Assembly (NCBI RefSeq): GCF_014048475.1
Contig: NZ_NWUS01000001.1
Coordinates: 620,001-684,000, forward strand
Direction: 5' to 3'
DNA length: 64,000 nt
DNA from: Bombella favorum
GTDB taxonomy: Bacteria > Pseudomonadota > Alphaproteobacteria > Acetobacterales > Acetobacteraceae
The position numbers and the translations under genes are program-made. Within the stretch, counting starts at the first letter, position 1. Every line of letters starts with the position of its first letter. Below the pieces are notes generated by a model. That model was given only the letters and a program-made list of their open reading frames with translations. It ran no database searches and had not been told where the DNA came from. Below, piece by piece: positions 50,970 to 60,393 of this stretch.

Positions 50970-52361
50970 TTAGTGGCGGTCTACCAGACGAGTGGGCGTC
51001 CTCATGGTCACAAACTCTTCCGCCGTGCTGGGATGCAGAGCCACGGTCTGATCCAGCTGTTTTTTGGTCAGCTTTGCCGTAACGGCAATGGCCAGCATCT
51101 GGATGATCTCTGGCGCATCCGGCCCGACCATATGCGCCCCCAACACCACATCACTGTGACGGTCTACCACCAGCTTCATCAGGATCTTGCCTGCCCGTTT
51201 CGGCAATGTCTGACGCATAGGCGTAAAGCGAGAGGTATAGATGGCAAGGTCGTGGTCTTTGGCTGCTTCTTCCTCGCTCAGCCCCACGACACCCACAGGG
51301 GATGAGAAAAAGACCGCCTTTGGCAGAGTCTCGAAAGACCATGTCCGCCCTTGCGGGTTGAAGAGCTGCTCGGCCAGCATGTGGCCCTCTGCAATGGCGG
51401 TGGGGGTCAGATTGTACTGGTCCCTAATATCCCCGATGGCATAGATAGACGGCACATTGGTCTTGCCATCCACCCCAGCCACAACATGCCCTTTCTCCAT
51501 CGCCACGCCTGCGGCCTCAAGCCCTAGCGAATCTACAGCAGCCCGGCGGCCTGTTGCCATGATGACGGCATCGACCTCGTAGGACACTCCATCATCCGTT
51601 ACCAGGCGGACAGCCTTGCCCCCGCCAATATCTTCCAGACGGACCGGCGTAGTCCCCGGGTGCTGGGTAATGCCGTGCAGGTCGATCAGCTCCTTGAGAT
51701 GGGTACGGACTTCTTCATCAAACCCACGCAGAGGGAGAGGCTGGCGATAGAACAGATCGACCTGAGACCCCATGCCCGCCAAAATCCCGGCGAACTCCAC
51801 CCCAATATAACCACTACCAATGATGGCGACCTTCTGGGGACGCTCCGGCAGGTGGAACAGCTCATCAGATGTGATGGCCAGCTCACTCCCCGGGATATCC
51901 AGCCGCACCGGCGTGGAGCCCGTGGCAAGAACGATCGTCTTAGCCCGGATACGCTGGACCGGGACCTCCGGTGCTAGAACGGAAGGGCCAATCTCCAGCG
52001 TGTTCGCATCAAGCAATTTGGCATCGCCCGTGTAGAGGTCGATACCGGCCTTCTCCAACATGGAAATATAGATGCCGTTCAACCGCTCGATCTCCCGATC
52101 CTTAGCGGCGATAAAGCTGTACCAGTCGAATGAGGATGGACGCTGCACGTCCCACCCAAAGGCTGGTGCATCCTCAATCATTCGGCCCGTTTCTGCGGCA
52201 TAGACCATCAGCTTCTTGGGCACACAGCCCAAATTCACGCAGGTCCCGCCCCAGTGCCTCCGTTCGGCAATGCCCACACGGGCACCATTCTGGGCGGCAA
52301 TGCGGGCACAACGCACCCCGCCTGAACCTGCACCAATCACGAAAAGATCATAATCCTGCAT
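50970..52361 (-). CDS. gor: Glutathione-disulfide reductase
   Basis: Flavoprotein that keeps glutathione reduced with NADPH. FAD motif FVIGAGSGG is at 7-15, the redox-active disulfide is CVNLGC (Cys41, Cys46), the NAD(P) motif GSGYIGVEFAG is in the middle, and the HPSTAEEFV stretch near the end holds the catalytic His. From ATG 52361 (AAGGGA upstream) it has 463 residues, the normal length. Glutathione rather than trypanothione or mercuric ion is inferred from overall similarity. It lies between fpr and the FUSC gene on one strand. Confidence 0.93.
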   Translation of the reverse strand: MQDYDLFVIGAGSGGVRCARIAAQNGARVGIAERRHWGGTCVNLGCVPKKLMVYAAETGRMIEDAPAFGWDVQRPSSFDWYSFIAAKDREIERLNGIYISMLEKAGIDLYTGDAKLLDANTLEIGPSVLAPEVPVQRIRAKTIVLATGSTPVRLDIPGSELAITSDELFHLPERPQKVAIIGSGYIGVEFAGILAGMGSQVDLFYRQPLPLRGFDEEVRTHLKELIDLHGITQHPGTTPVRLEDIGGGKAVRLVTDDGVSYEVDAVIMATGRRAAVDSLGLEAAGVAMEKGHVVAGVDGKTNVPSIYAIGDIRDQYNLTPTAIAEGHMLAEQLFNPQGRTWSFETLPKAVFFSSPVGVVGLSEEEAAKDHDLAIYTSRFTPMRQTLPKRAGKILMKLVVDRHSDVVLGAHMVGPDAPEIIQMLAIAVTAKLTKKQLDQTVALHPSTAEEFVTMRTPTRLVDRH

Positions 52362-52454
52362 AGCATCCCTTCCCGCCTGCCGCTCCACCTACTGGCAGCA
52401 GCAGGCTCCGATTATCCCTGCATCCGCATGACCCGTTTCTACCAGATAGCAGAA

Positions 52455-52536
52455 CGGGCAGGTCTGGGGGGCTTCAACGATGCGTGAGGAAGCCTTGCCC
52501 TCACACCGTCCGTTCGTACCCTCCCGAACCTGCCCG
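52455..52536 (-). promoter_or_regulatory. Nested inverted repeats between fpr and gor
   Basis: Outer arms CGGGCAGGT (52455-52463) and ACCTGCCCG (52528-52536) are perfect 9-mers. Between them are two competing small stems, GGCTTC/GAAGCC (52470-52475, 52489-52494) and GTGAGG/CCTCAC (52484-52489, 52499-52504). A third stem, GTTCG/CGAAC (52512-52516, 52525-52529), overlaps the outer arm by two bases. There is no T-run. It may be a structured 3' end of fpr or leader of gor. Confidence 0.35.
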
Positions 52537-52555
52537 CTTAACGGATAGCTACAGC

Positions 52556-53449
52556 TTACCGCTCGGCAAAAGCCTTCTCGACTACATAAGAACCCTGACG
52601 GCTCATATTGCCTTCCTCAAAGCCACGTTCTTCAAGCAGCTTCTGGGTATCGGCCAACATCTCCGGAGAACCACAAATCATCACACGGTCATGCTCGGGG
52701 TCTAGCTCATCAATGTTCAGATCACGGAAGATACGCCCATTATTGATGAGAGCCGTGATGCGCTCCTGCACGGGGAACTCCTCACGGGTGACAGCCGGAT
52801 AATATTTCAGCTTGGCAGCTACATCCTCACCGAGGAACTCATGCTTGGGCAGAATGTTCGTGATGTAATCACGATAGGCCAGCTCGCCACGTTCACGCAC
52901 CGTATGAGTGAGAATCACATTCTCGTAACGATCGTAAGCATCCGGGTCCTTGATGAGGCTCAGGAACGGTGCAAGGCCTGTCCCGGTGGAAAGGAAATAC
53001 AGGTTACGGCCCGGCTTCAGATTATCCAGCAACAGGGTCCCCACCGGCTTACGGCCGATCAGCACCGTGTCGCCTACCTTGACGTGGCGCAACCGGGAGG
53101 TCAGCGGGCCATTCTCCACAGCAATGGAGAGGAACTCCATCTGATCCTCATAATTGGCAGAAGCCAAGGAGTAGGCACGCAGCAGCGGCTTGCCCTCTAC
53201 CTCGATACCAATCATCGCAAACTGGCCGTTAGAGAAACGCAGACCGGGGTCACGAGTCGTAGTGAAGCTGAAAAGGCGGTTCGTCCAATGATGGACCTGT
53301 TGAACCTTAGCCGGATAAAGGTGACTATATTCCTTTGTCGGCTCGGCAAGGCGATACTGGCCCTCATGCCCTTCAAAAGGAACAAGGCCGGTCAGCGGCT
53401 CATCAATCACAGGTGTGGGGGCGGATTCAGCGGGGTAAGGCGTGCTCAT
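52556..53449 (-). CDS. fpr: Ferredoxin--NADP(+) reductase
   Basis: Transfers electrons between NADPH and ferredoxin or flavodoxin, for example for iron-sulfur assembly and oxidative stress defence. FAD-binding RAYSLAS is at 91-97, a phosphate loop follows with GPLTSRL, and the NADPH motif STGTGLAPF is at 154-162. The C-terminus ends VEKAFAER, the alphaproteobacterial subclass I end. At 297 residues it is about 40 longer than the usual 250-260; the addition is an N-terminal Pro/Glu-rich stretch. The start could lie downstream, but no better ribosome binding site is seen. It is divergent from the helicase gene. Confidence 0.93.
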   Translation of the reverse strand: MSTPYPAESAPTPVIDEPLTGLVPFEGHEGQYRLAEPTKEYSHLYPAKVQQVHHWTNRLFSFTTTRDPGLRFSNGQFAMIGIEVEGKPLLRAYSLASANYEDQMEFLSIAVENGPLTSRLRHVKVGDTVLIGRKPVGTLLLDNLKPGRNLYFLSTGTGLAPFLSLIKDPDAYDRYENVILTHTVRERGELAYRDYITNILPKHEFLGEDVAAKLKYYPAVTREEFPVQERITALINNGRIFRDLNIDELDPEHDRVMICGSPEMLADTQKLLEERGFEEGNMSRQGSYVVEKAFAER

Positions 53450-53642
53450 GATCCGTCTTCATCTCCAAAAATGTAAAAATCACATTCGGTTAGTCAACAG
53501 GAAACGGCATCTCCCGGCAACCGGGGACACCGACCAATATGGCTAACAACATGCCTTCCTTTTACCCGATTGTCACCAGAAACGGGACAGCATCCCCCCT
53601 TTTCTCTTGACTTCCCTGCCCTGCGCTCCTGAAAACACCAGC

Positions 53643-56135
53643 ATGACAGACAGTTCCCAGCCCCATGACCCATCCTCCATCCCCCCTTCTTCCCCGGCAG
53701 AACGGGCCCTTGAGCAGGCCGAAACTGCCTTCGGGGCGCATCTGGCCATCACCCCCCGGGAGCGTGCCGCCCTGCTACGGCAGGTCGCCCGCCGGCTAGG
53801 AGCGGACAAAACAGAGATCAACGAAGCTGAGCTGCTCCATGCGCTTTGCCAGGTCCGCCGCCGCAGCTGGGCCAATGGCATGATGAACCGGGCCCACCGC
53901 AACGGGGATGTGTGGGTCCGCAAGGCGGATGTCCTTCTAGCCGCCGAACGCATCAGCGACCCGCTGATTAATGAAGACGGCCAAAGTGCCGTACTGGAAA
54001 GCGTGCTGGAAGAACGCTGGCGGGACATGGCCGATACCCCCCTGCGTGTTCTGGATGACATGCGGGCCGATCTGGCCGATGTCGGCACCTTCCTCTCCGG
54101 CACGCAGATTGAACGGCTCTCCCACAGCATTGCCCGAGCCTTTGGCGGCGTGGACCTTGGCTTCGAGGATGAAATGATCCTTGAGGAAGAACGCCGGGCA
54201 CGGGAGCAGGAAGACATCCGCGCCAAGGCCGAAGCCCGCCGGGCGCGGGAACTTCAAAAAATTAAGGACTGGGAAGCTACCCTTGTCAGCTTCGAGAAAG
54301 TCCCAGCCTTACTGCACTGTTCCCGCCGGGAAGCCCTGCGCTGGATTGCTGAAAACCGCCTTCCCATCGCCAAACGGGACACGCAGCCGGACGGACTGGA
54401 AATTTTCTATTTCGACCCCGCCGAGCTGAAAAAATGCCGCCCCCTGCTCAATAGCTGGCGGCGTGGTTCGGGGCAGAAAAACGATGATGGCTATGATGAC
54501 AGCCCGCAGGCCCGCAAGGGCAATGCCGCCATCGCCCGTGTAGCCGCACTGGACCGCTTCGCTGCCCATTTCCGCACCGCCCGAGCACTCAACCGCCGCA
54601 TCACGCTCGTGACCGGCCCGACCAATTCCGGCAAGTCCCACACGGCATTGGAGGCCCTAGCACAGGCAGAAAGCGGGTTGGCCCTTGCCCCGCTGCGGTT
54701 GCTAGCTCATGAGTTCCGGGAAGCCATGCTCAGCCGGGGTGTCCCCGCCTCGCTGACGACTGGGGAAGAGCGCATCATCGACCCCACAGCCCGCCATCTT
54801 GCCGCCACGGTGGAGATGTGCCCGTTCAACAACCCTGTCGATGTGGCCATCATCGACGAAGCCCAGATGCTCAGCGACCCGGACCGGGGAGCGGCATGGA
54901 CAGCGGCTATCATGGGGGTTCCGGCACGGCATGTCTTCATTCTCGGAGCCGCAGACTGCATCCCGCTCGTCAAGCGCATCGCCGAACTCTGCAACGACCC
55001 GGTCGATGAGATCCATCTGGAGCGCAAAAGCCCCCTCCGCCCCGCCGGGACGCTAGCCCTAACAGACCTGCGGGCCGGTGATGCCCTCATCGCCTTCTCC
55101 CGGCGGGATGTGCTGGACCTCCGGGCCGAGCTGATGGCCCATAACCGCCGTGTTGCCGTCATTTACGGTGCCCTCAGCCCAGAGGTCCGCCGTGCCGAGG
55201 CAGCACGCTTCAACCGGGGTGAGGCCGATATCCTCATTGCCACCGATGCCATTGGCATGGGGCTCAACCTCTCCATCCGCCGGGTGGTGTTCAGCACGCT
55301 CCGCAAATATGACGGACGGCAGACCCGCAATCTTGTCTCGCAGGAAGTCAAGCAGATCGGTGGCCGTGCAGGCCGTTTCGGCAAGCATGAGGAAGGGCTG
55401 GTCTGTGTGCTGGAAGGCGCAGGCCGCCCCAGCTTCATCCGCCACATGTTGGATGCCCCGCCAGAACCCACGCTGGAGCTCCGCCCCCTCGTCCAGCCCG
55501 ATGCTGACATCGTGCAGGCCGTGGCGCAGGAAATGGAATCAGACAGTCTCTACGGTGTGCTGACCCGCATCAAGCGGGCTGTCCTCCGCCCGGATGACCC
55601 CAATTACCGTCTGGCCGACATGGAGCAGGCGCTGGAAATCGCCGCTGCGCTGGAAGGTGTGGACGGGCTGGACCTCTCCACCCGCTGGACCTACGCCATG
55701 TGCCCGATCAACACACGGGACAACGGCATCCCCCGCCTTGTGGAATGGGCCGCCCTCCATGCCCGTGGTCAGCGCATCTTCCCACCCGGCACGGGCCGCC
55801 TTCCCGCTGCCGCCACCGCCGGACGGGAGGAGCTGGAACGAGCTGAGAAACGCCATCGCCGCCTTGTAACATGGCGGTGGCTGGCTATGCGCTTCCCGGA
55901 GAATTATCCGGAACTCATCGTAGCTGAACGGAACGCTGCCATTCTGGATGAATGGATTGAGCAGGTGCTCCGCACCCAGAGCCGGATGCGTGAATCCTCC
56001 CGCCGCTATCAGGGCCGCCGCAACGGGGGTGCCCCCACCCGGCAACGCGAAGGGCATAACCGCCCCAAAACCCCACGCAGCAAAGCGGGTGGCTTCGGTA
56101 AGAAAAAACCGCACGGCAAACGCAAGAAAGACTAA
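53643..56135 (+). CDS. Suv3-like superfamily 2 helicase with N-terminal and C-terminal extensions
   Basis: Probable RNA helicase related to mitochondrial Suv3. Motif I GPTNSGKS is at 325-332, motif II is DEAQ (405-408), IYGALSPEVRR and LIATDAIGMGLNL follow, and motif VI is QIGGRAGRFG. The 830-residue chain has a long N-terminal part of about 310 residues with an acidic/basic coiled-coil stretch (EEERRAREQEDIRAK, about 180-208). After it comes a segment that looks like a small winged or excisionase-type helix-turn-helix (LLHCSRREALRWIAENRLPI). The last 45 residues are very basic. ATG 53643 is used; an upstream TTG at 53607 is possible. Single gene. Confidence 0.87.
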   Translation: MTDSSQPHDPSSIPPSSPAERALEQAETAFGAHLAITPRERAALLRQVARRLGADKTEINEAELLHALCQVRRRSWANGMMNRAHRNGDVWVRKADVLLAAERISDPLINEDGQSAVLESVLEERWRDMADTPLRVLDDMRADLADVGTFLSGTQIERLSHSIARAFGGVDLGFEDEMILEEERRAREQEDIRAKAEARRARELQKIKDWEATLVSFEKVPALLHCSRREALRWIAENRLPIAKRDTQPDGLEIFYFDPAELKKCRPLLNSWRRGSGQKNDDGYDDSPQARKGNAAIARVAALDRFAAHFRTARALNRRITLVTGPTNSGKSHTALEALAQAESGLALAPLRLLAHEFREAMLSRGVPASLTTGEERIIDPTARHLAATVEMCPFNNPVDVAIIDEAQMLSDPDRGAAWTAAIMGVPARHVFILGAADCIPLVKRIAELCNDPVDEIHLERKSPLRPAGTLALTDLRAGDALIAFSRRDVLDLRAELMAHNRRVAVIYGALSPEVRRAEAARFNRGEADILIATDAIGMGLNLSIRRVVFSTLRKYDGRQTRNLVSQEVKQIGGRAGRFGKHEEGLVCVLEGAGRPSFIRHMLDAPPEPTLELRPLVQPDADIVQAVAQEMESDSLYGVLTRIKRAVLRPDDPNYRLADMEQALEIAAALEGVDGLDLSTRWTYAMCPINTRDNGIPRLVEWAALHARGQRIFPPGTGRLPAAATAGREELERAEKRHRRLVTWRWLAMRFPENYPELIVAERNAAILDEWIEQVLRTQSRMRESSRRYQGRRNGGAPTRQREGHNRPKTPRSKAGGFGKKKPHGKRKKD

Positions 56136-56143
56136 ATCGGCAC

Positions 56144-56178
56144 AAAAAACGGGCGTGTCATCCAACGACACGCCCGTT
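56144..56178 (-). terminator. Terminator of the lipoprotein gene
   Basis: AACGGGCGTGTC (56148-56159) pairs perfectly with GACACGCCCGTT (56167-56178). Six A on the low side give a U-run for minus-strand mRNA. The plus side has only CTACTT, so it is weaker for the helicase gene. Confidence 0.85.
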
Positions 56179-56202
56179 CTACTTCAAGTCAGCCCATCAG
56201 TC

Positions 56203-57309
56203 TTAGCGGCTCGGAATGGTGACCATTGCCCCTTTGACCGAGGCTGTCTCGGCAATAGCGTGAATAAACTGAAGCATGGAGAAAGCCAGCTTACTGGCTA
56301 GATCATCCTTGGCAATCCAGTACCAAGACCCTTCATACTCAACAGACGTATAGGCCTGCTCATTACTGGGTCTTGTCGGGCTGCAATGAATGATAATGGC
56401 TGGCTGCGGCTCATTCGGGCCACGCACAACGGAGGGAGCCGTAACGCCCTTATCAACCATCTTCTGCGGCACTTCCATCGTGCTGGCCACATCTTCCCAG
56501 ATCGACAGCATGGAGCGTGTCACCATCGCAACCTGTCCCGGATGGTCTACCGTACGGCCGTAAATGACTTCCGCCTGCTCACACCCTGTTGGAAGCTGCA
56601 ACGCCTGCCGTACCTGCCCCTGTAGCTCGATAATCTCCGGCGAGCTGCTATGCGGCAACAGAATGAAGGTCCGCTCTGGCTGGGCAGGCTGCGTCTTGGT
56701 CGCTGCTGTCGGGGCAATACTGCGGATGCTCAGCGCATTACCTGCCTGCAGTTTGCGCAACGCACGTAGCAGATAAGTAAAGCGGATGGAGGCCTCCTTA
56801 CCTTCCGTTCCGGCGATCGTGCTGGTCGTATTACTGGCCGGACCGATGGACTGCATCGTCATCTGCAACAACGTATCGACCGGTAGACCGCTGGAGATCA
56901 ACGGTAGAAGTGTCTGTGGGGAAATCGGCCGCAAAATATTGACGGAGAACTGAATACCCGACACCGGCTGATACGTCACCGTTGGGCTATCGCTATAGGA
57001 ATAACCTAGAGAGCCACCTAGTGATCCCCCTGCTCCCTGAATCCACGGTGTACCGCTGATATTAGCACTGGAGCTTGTCTCCGCCGTGTAGGCCGAGATG
57101 ATCTGTGTCGGTTCGATCAATGTGGGCGACAGAGAGTAACGGAGCTGCACGATGTTAAAGAGCATCTCCTGATTCTGCTGCCGGCTCATTTCCTTCTCAT
57201 AATCCAGTCGGTCCCGCCGCATGTTATGCGGCCCTATGGATGACGAACAGGACGACAGGGCCAGAGTGCCAATAGCAAAGGCACACCCTAGATAACGAAA
57301 CAGTGTCAT
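56203..57309 (-). CDS. Lipoprotein of unknown function
   Basis: A 368-residue protein with a lipoprotein signal peptide (TLFRYLGCAFAIGTLALSSC) that puts the lipidated cysteine at residue 21, so it is probably anchored in the outer membrane. The next segment, QEMLFNIVQLRYSLSPTLIE at about 47-66, resembles a conserved block I recall in uncharacterised proteobacterial lipoproteins (NLVRLRY-type), but I cannot name the family. It is followed by a Gly/Ser-rich stretch and an alpha/beta C-terminal part. ATG 57309 has AGGA seven bases upstream. Single gene between its terminator and a 196-base gap before serS. Confidence 0.78.
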   Translation of the reverse strand: MTLFRYLGCAFAIGTLALSSCSSSIGPHNMRRDRLDYEKEMSRQQNQEMLFNIVQLRYSLSPTLIEPTQIISAYTAETSSSANISGTPWIQGAGGSLGGSLGYSYSDSPTVTYQPVSGIQFSVNILRPISPQTLLPLISSGLPVDTLLQMTMQSIGPASNTTSTIAGTEGKEASIRFTYLLRALRKLQAGNALSIRSIAPTAATKTQPAQPERTFILLPHSSSPEIIELQGQVRQALQLPTGCEQAEVIYGRTVDHPGQVAMVTRSMLSIWEDVASTMEVPQKMVDKGVTAPSVVRGPNEPQPAIIIHCSPTRPSNEQAYTSVEYEGSWYWIAKDDLASKLAFSMLQFIHAIAETASVKGAMVTIPSR

Positions 57310-57461
57310 GATGTATCCTGAAAGACGGAAGTATGGCGAAGCGTTACAGCCTCACATACGGATAGTCCCAAAACGGCTACCATATGCAGCCATCTATTGA
57401 CCAGAAACTTACAGACTGGCCTGAAGAAAATATCTTTTCATAAGGAATAAACTAAGCAGAC

Positions 57462-57491
57462 TGACCATCCCCGACATGGGCAGGGATGGTC
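57462..57491 (-). terminator. Hairpin after serS
   Basis: GACCATCCC and GGGATGGTC form a perfect 9-bp stem (57462-57470 with 57483-57491) just after the serS stop. No good U-run follows, so it is a probable 3' end structure rather than a classical terminator. Confidence 0.5.
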
Positions 57492-57505
57492 ACCTCCGCT
57501 TTCCA

Positions 57506-58771
57506 TTAAGCCCGGACGATGTCCAACCCGCCCATATAGGGACGCAGAACCTCTGGCACGATAATGCTGCCATCTTCCTGCTGGTACATTTCCATCAGAG
57601 CGATCATCACACGCCCGACAGCCAGACCAGACCCATTAAGCGTATGGACGAAAGCAGTCGTCTTTTCCTTGCGCATACGTGCATTCATGCGGCGTGCCTG
57701 AAAGTCCCGTGTGTTGGAGCAAGACGAGACTTCACGCCATGCTTTCTGCCCCGGCAGCCACGCTTCCAGATCATATGTTTTTGCGGCACCAAAGCCCGTA
57801 TCTCCAGCACAGAGCAGCACCCGCCGGAAAGGCAGCCCCAGACGCTCCAACACTGTCTCAGCAGCACGGGTCATACGCTCATGCTCAGCGTCACTCTCTT
57901 CTGGTGCCACAACAGAGACAAGCTCACATTTAGTAAACTGATGCTGCCGGAGCATTCCCCGCACATCCCGCCCGGCAGACCCGGCCTCAGACCGGAAGCA
58001 GGTGGAAAGTGTTGTCATCCGCCGTGGCAGGCTTTCAGCAGGTAAGATATCGCCCATTACCGAGGCCGTCAGCGGCACCTCACCAGTCGGGATGAGCCAA
58101 CGGTCATCATCCGTATGGAAGGAATCCTCTGCGAATTTCGGCAGCTTGTCCGTGCCATACATAGCAGCATCGTTAACCAGTAGAGGGACCGTCACCTCCT
58201 CATAGCCGAACTCCCCCGTATGGGTATCCAGCATAAACTGCCCCAGTGCACGCTCCAACCGAGCCAGAACACCCCGCAGCATTACAAAGCGAGACCCGGC
58301 AATCTTGCCAGCCGATGCAAAATCCATCAGCCCCAGAGCTTCCCCCAATTCGAAATGCTGTTTTGCCTCGAAGGAAAAAGACGGCACCTCACCACGCTGG
58401 TGCACAACGACATTGTCATTTTCATCCTTACCATCCGGAACGCTGGCATCCAGCTGGTTCGGCAGACGCTGCAGGACATCATCAATGCGCTTCTGAATCT
58501 CATTGGCCCGAGCCTCGAGCGTGGCGATCTGGTCACGCAGGGCGGCACCACGAGCCTCAATCTCGGTCGTATCCTCACCATTACGCTTAGCCTGGCCGAT
58601 CTCCTTCGCCAACCCTTTCCGCTGCCCCTGCGCCTCCTGAAGTGCGGCCAGAGCCGCACGACGCTGCTCATCCTCCTTCACGAGGGAGTCCGCCACAGCA
58701 GGCAGGCCACGGCGGGCCAGTGCGGCATCAAAAGCGGCAGGGTCTGCACGTAGGGCTTTGAGGTCATGCAT
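57506..58771 (-). CDS. serS: Serine--tRNA ligase
   Basis: Class II synthetase for tRNA-Ser. An N-terminal coiled-coil arm (about 30-100) binds the long variable arm of the tRNA. The catalytic core shows [11 protein letters not shown] (motif around 220), [23 protein letters not shown] (motif 2) and [19 protein letters not shown] (motif 3). 421 residues is normal. ATG 58771 has only a distant GGAG. It is the last gene of the argS-to-serS run, 75 bases after tatC; tatC-serS adjacency is common in Alphaproteobacteria. Confidence 0.97.
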   Translation of the reverse strand: MHDLKALRADPAAFDAALARRGLPAVADSLVKEDEQRRAALAALQEAQGQRKGLAKEIGQAKRNGEDTTEIEARGAALRDQIATLEARANEIQKRIDDVLQRLPNQLDASVPDGKDENDNVVVHQRGEVPSFSFEAKQHFELGEALGLMDFASAGKIAGSRFVMLRGVLARLERALGQFMLDTHTGEFGYEEVTVPLLVNDAAMYGTDKLPKFAEDSFHTDDDRWLIPTGEVPLTASVMGDILPAESLPRRMTTLSTCFRSEAGSAGRDVRGMLRQHQFTKCELVSVVAPEESDAEHERMTRAAETVLERLGLPFRRVLLCAGDTGFGAAKTYDLEAWLPGQKAWREVSSCSNTRDFQARRMNARMRKEKTTAFVHTLNGSGLAVGRVMIALMEMYQQEDGSIIVPEVLRPYMGGLDIVRA

Positions 58772-58846
58772 GGGTAAGGATACTCCGCTCTGTCTCTGGA
58801 ACTAGTGAGGTCTGTCTCTATAGCAGTTTTGCCTGCCGGGAAATAT

Positions 58847-59776
58847 TCAGGCTACGTCCTTACTGTCAGGTACGGCCTCTTCCCCCTCGTCATCATCTGC
58901 TGTGATGGGTTTCGGCTCCACAAGGCGGGCGGCGAGAATGGAAATCTCGTACAACCCCACCAACGGTACAGCCAACCCCAGCATGGTGATAGCATCTGGC
59001 GGGGCAATAACGGCTGCAATGGCAAAGGCACCAACATAAGCATAACGACGAATGCGCCGCAGCAGGGCCGTACCGACCAACCCGGCCCGCACCAGAAGCG
59101 TCAGTACCACGGGCAGCTCGAAGCAGATGCCAAAGGCCATGATCATCTTGGTGACGAGATTCAGATATTCCGAAACACGGGCCTGAAGCTCAATGCCCAT
59201 CTGATTCTCACCACCCAGCTGCTGGAACGACAGGAAGAACTTCCACGCAAACGGGAAAACCAGATAATAAGCTAATGCAGCCCCCATAAGAAAAAGCAAC
59301 GGCGTGGCGATCAAAAATGGGGCGAAGGCCTTCTTCTCATTCCTGTACAGGCCCGGCGCAATGAATATCCACGCCTGAATGGCCATCATGGGAAAGGACA
59401 AGAAGAACGCCCCGAAAACGGCCACACGCACATAAGTGAAGAAGGCTTCATACAAGGCGGTGTAGATCAGATGGGGCTGCTCACCCTTCTGCCGCATGAT
59501 GCTGGCCAATGGGGCAGCAAGAAAACGGTATATCTCACCGGAGAAATGGTAGCAGATCAGAAAAGCCACCACGAATGTGGCCAGAGACCAGATGAGTCGC
59601 CGCCGCAGCTCGATCAAATGATCCAGCAATGGCATGGGGGCATCCCCGGTGACAGAACGCTCCTGCTGTGATTGCACCTCTCCCCCCGGTGGCGGGAGTG
59701 AGCCTTCAGGCTGAAGGGGCGTTTCTGGTGGTACTGCCGTCCGGGCCGTCTCATCAGATCTCTCAGGCTGAACCAT
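58847..59776 (-). CDS. tatC: Twin-arginine translocase subunit TatC
   Basis: Core membrane receptor of the Tat system, which exports folded proteins with RR signal peptides. Six membrane helices span about 62-285, starting after the conserved LLDHLIELRRRLIW (50-63). The MAFGICFELPVVLTLL helix and AVIAPPDAITM are also seen. The N-terminus has an extra 47 polar, Pro-rich residues before Met48; family members usually start close to the conserved segment. ATG 59776 has AGGAG at eight bases and overlaps tatB by 14 bases, so the long start is well supported. Confidence 0.95.
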   Translation of the reverse strand: MVQPERSDETARTAVPPETPLQPEGSLPPPGGEVQSQQERSVTGDAPMPLLDHLIELRRRLIWSLATFVVAFLICYHFSGEIYRFLAAPLASIMRQKGEQPHLIYTALYEAFFTYVRVAVFGAFFLSFPMMAIQAWIFIAPGLYRNEKKAFAPFLIATPLLFLMGAALAYYLVFPFAWKFFLSFQQLGGENQMGIELQARVSEYLNLVTKMIMAFGICFELPVVLTLLVRAGLVGTALLRRIRRYAYVGAFAIAAVIAPPDAITMLGLAVPLVGLYEISILAARLVEPKPITADDDEGEEAVPDSKDVA

Positions 59777-60377
59777 GTGGCGGTTCTCCTTTCACGCTCT
59801 CAAGGGGCTGGACTTCTGTAAGGATAGCTGCACGACGGCCATTATGCAGGGCAACCTCTGGCGGCAGAAAGGCCGGACGATGCCAATAACGAGATTCTTC
59901 AATGAGCCGCAAAGCGGTGGTGGGAGGCAGCAGAGCCGGTGCCCGCTCCAGAGCCTCGGCCTGTGCCTGCATACGGGCATTATGCGGCTGCGCATAGCTA
60001 CGCACCTTCCCTAGCTCTTCACTACCCGGTGCAGGCGGTGGGGGGGGAGGCGGTGGTGGGGGCGGAGGAGCCATAGGCATACCCTCCTGCCTGCCAAACT
60101 CCATCTGCCTATCCAGCGATCTATCCGGATCAATCGCTTTACGGAGCTGTTCCCGAGGGCTGAACTGTCTTATCTCCCGTAGCTGATCCCGGGCCTCGCT
60201 AAGGTCCGCCTCCTTGACCATTTCATCAATATGTTGCTGGAACTCTGCCCCCATCCGACGGATGGCCTTTATGGCTTTGGAGAGAGTCCGCATGGCCACG
60301 GGCAGGTCCTTAGGCCCGATGCAGACGAGCGCAACGATCACCAAGAGGGCAATTTCTGTCCAGCTTAGGTCGAACAT
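59763..60377 (-). CDS. tatB: Sec-independent translocase protein TatB
   Basis: Partner of TatC in recognising RR signal peptides. The single N-terminal helix with MFDLSWTEIALLVIVALVCI and GPKDLP at 21-26 is diagnostic for TatB, followed by an amphipathic helix and charged coiled region. At residues 104-115 there are twelve prolines in a row, encoded partly by a run of eight C on the coding strand; a further 90 residues follow. 204 residues is in range for Alphaproteobacteria. tatA, normally just upstream, is missing: scpB ends 16 bases before this start. Confidence 0.93.
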   Translation of the reverse strand: MFDLSWTEIALLVIVALVCIGPKDLPVAMRTLSKAIKAIRRMGAEFQQHIDEMVKEADLSEARDQLREIRQFSPREQLRKAIDPDRSLDRQMEFGRQEGMPMAPPPPPPPPPPPPAPGSEELGKVRSYAQPHNARMQAQAEALERAPALLPPTTALRLIEESRYWHRPAFLPPEVALHNGRRAAILTEVQPLESVKGEPPHGSA

Positions 60378-60393
60378 TGGCGGCCATCTCCCC

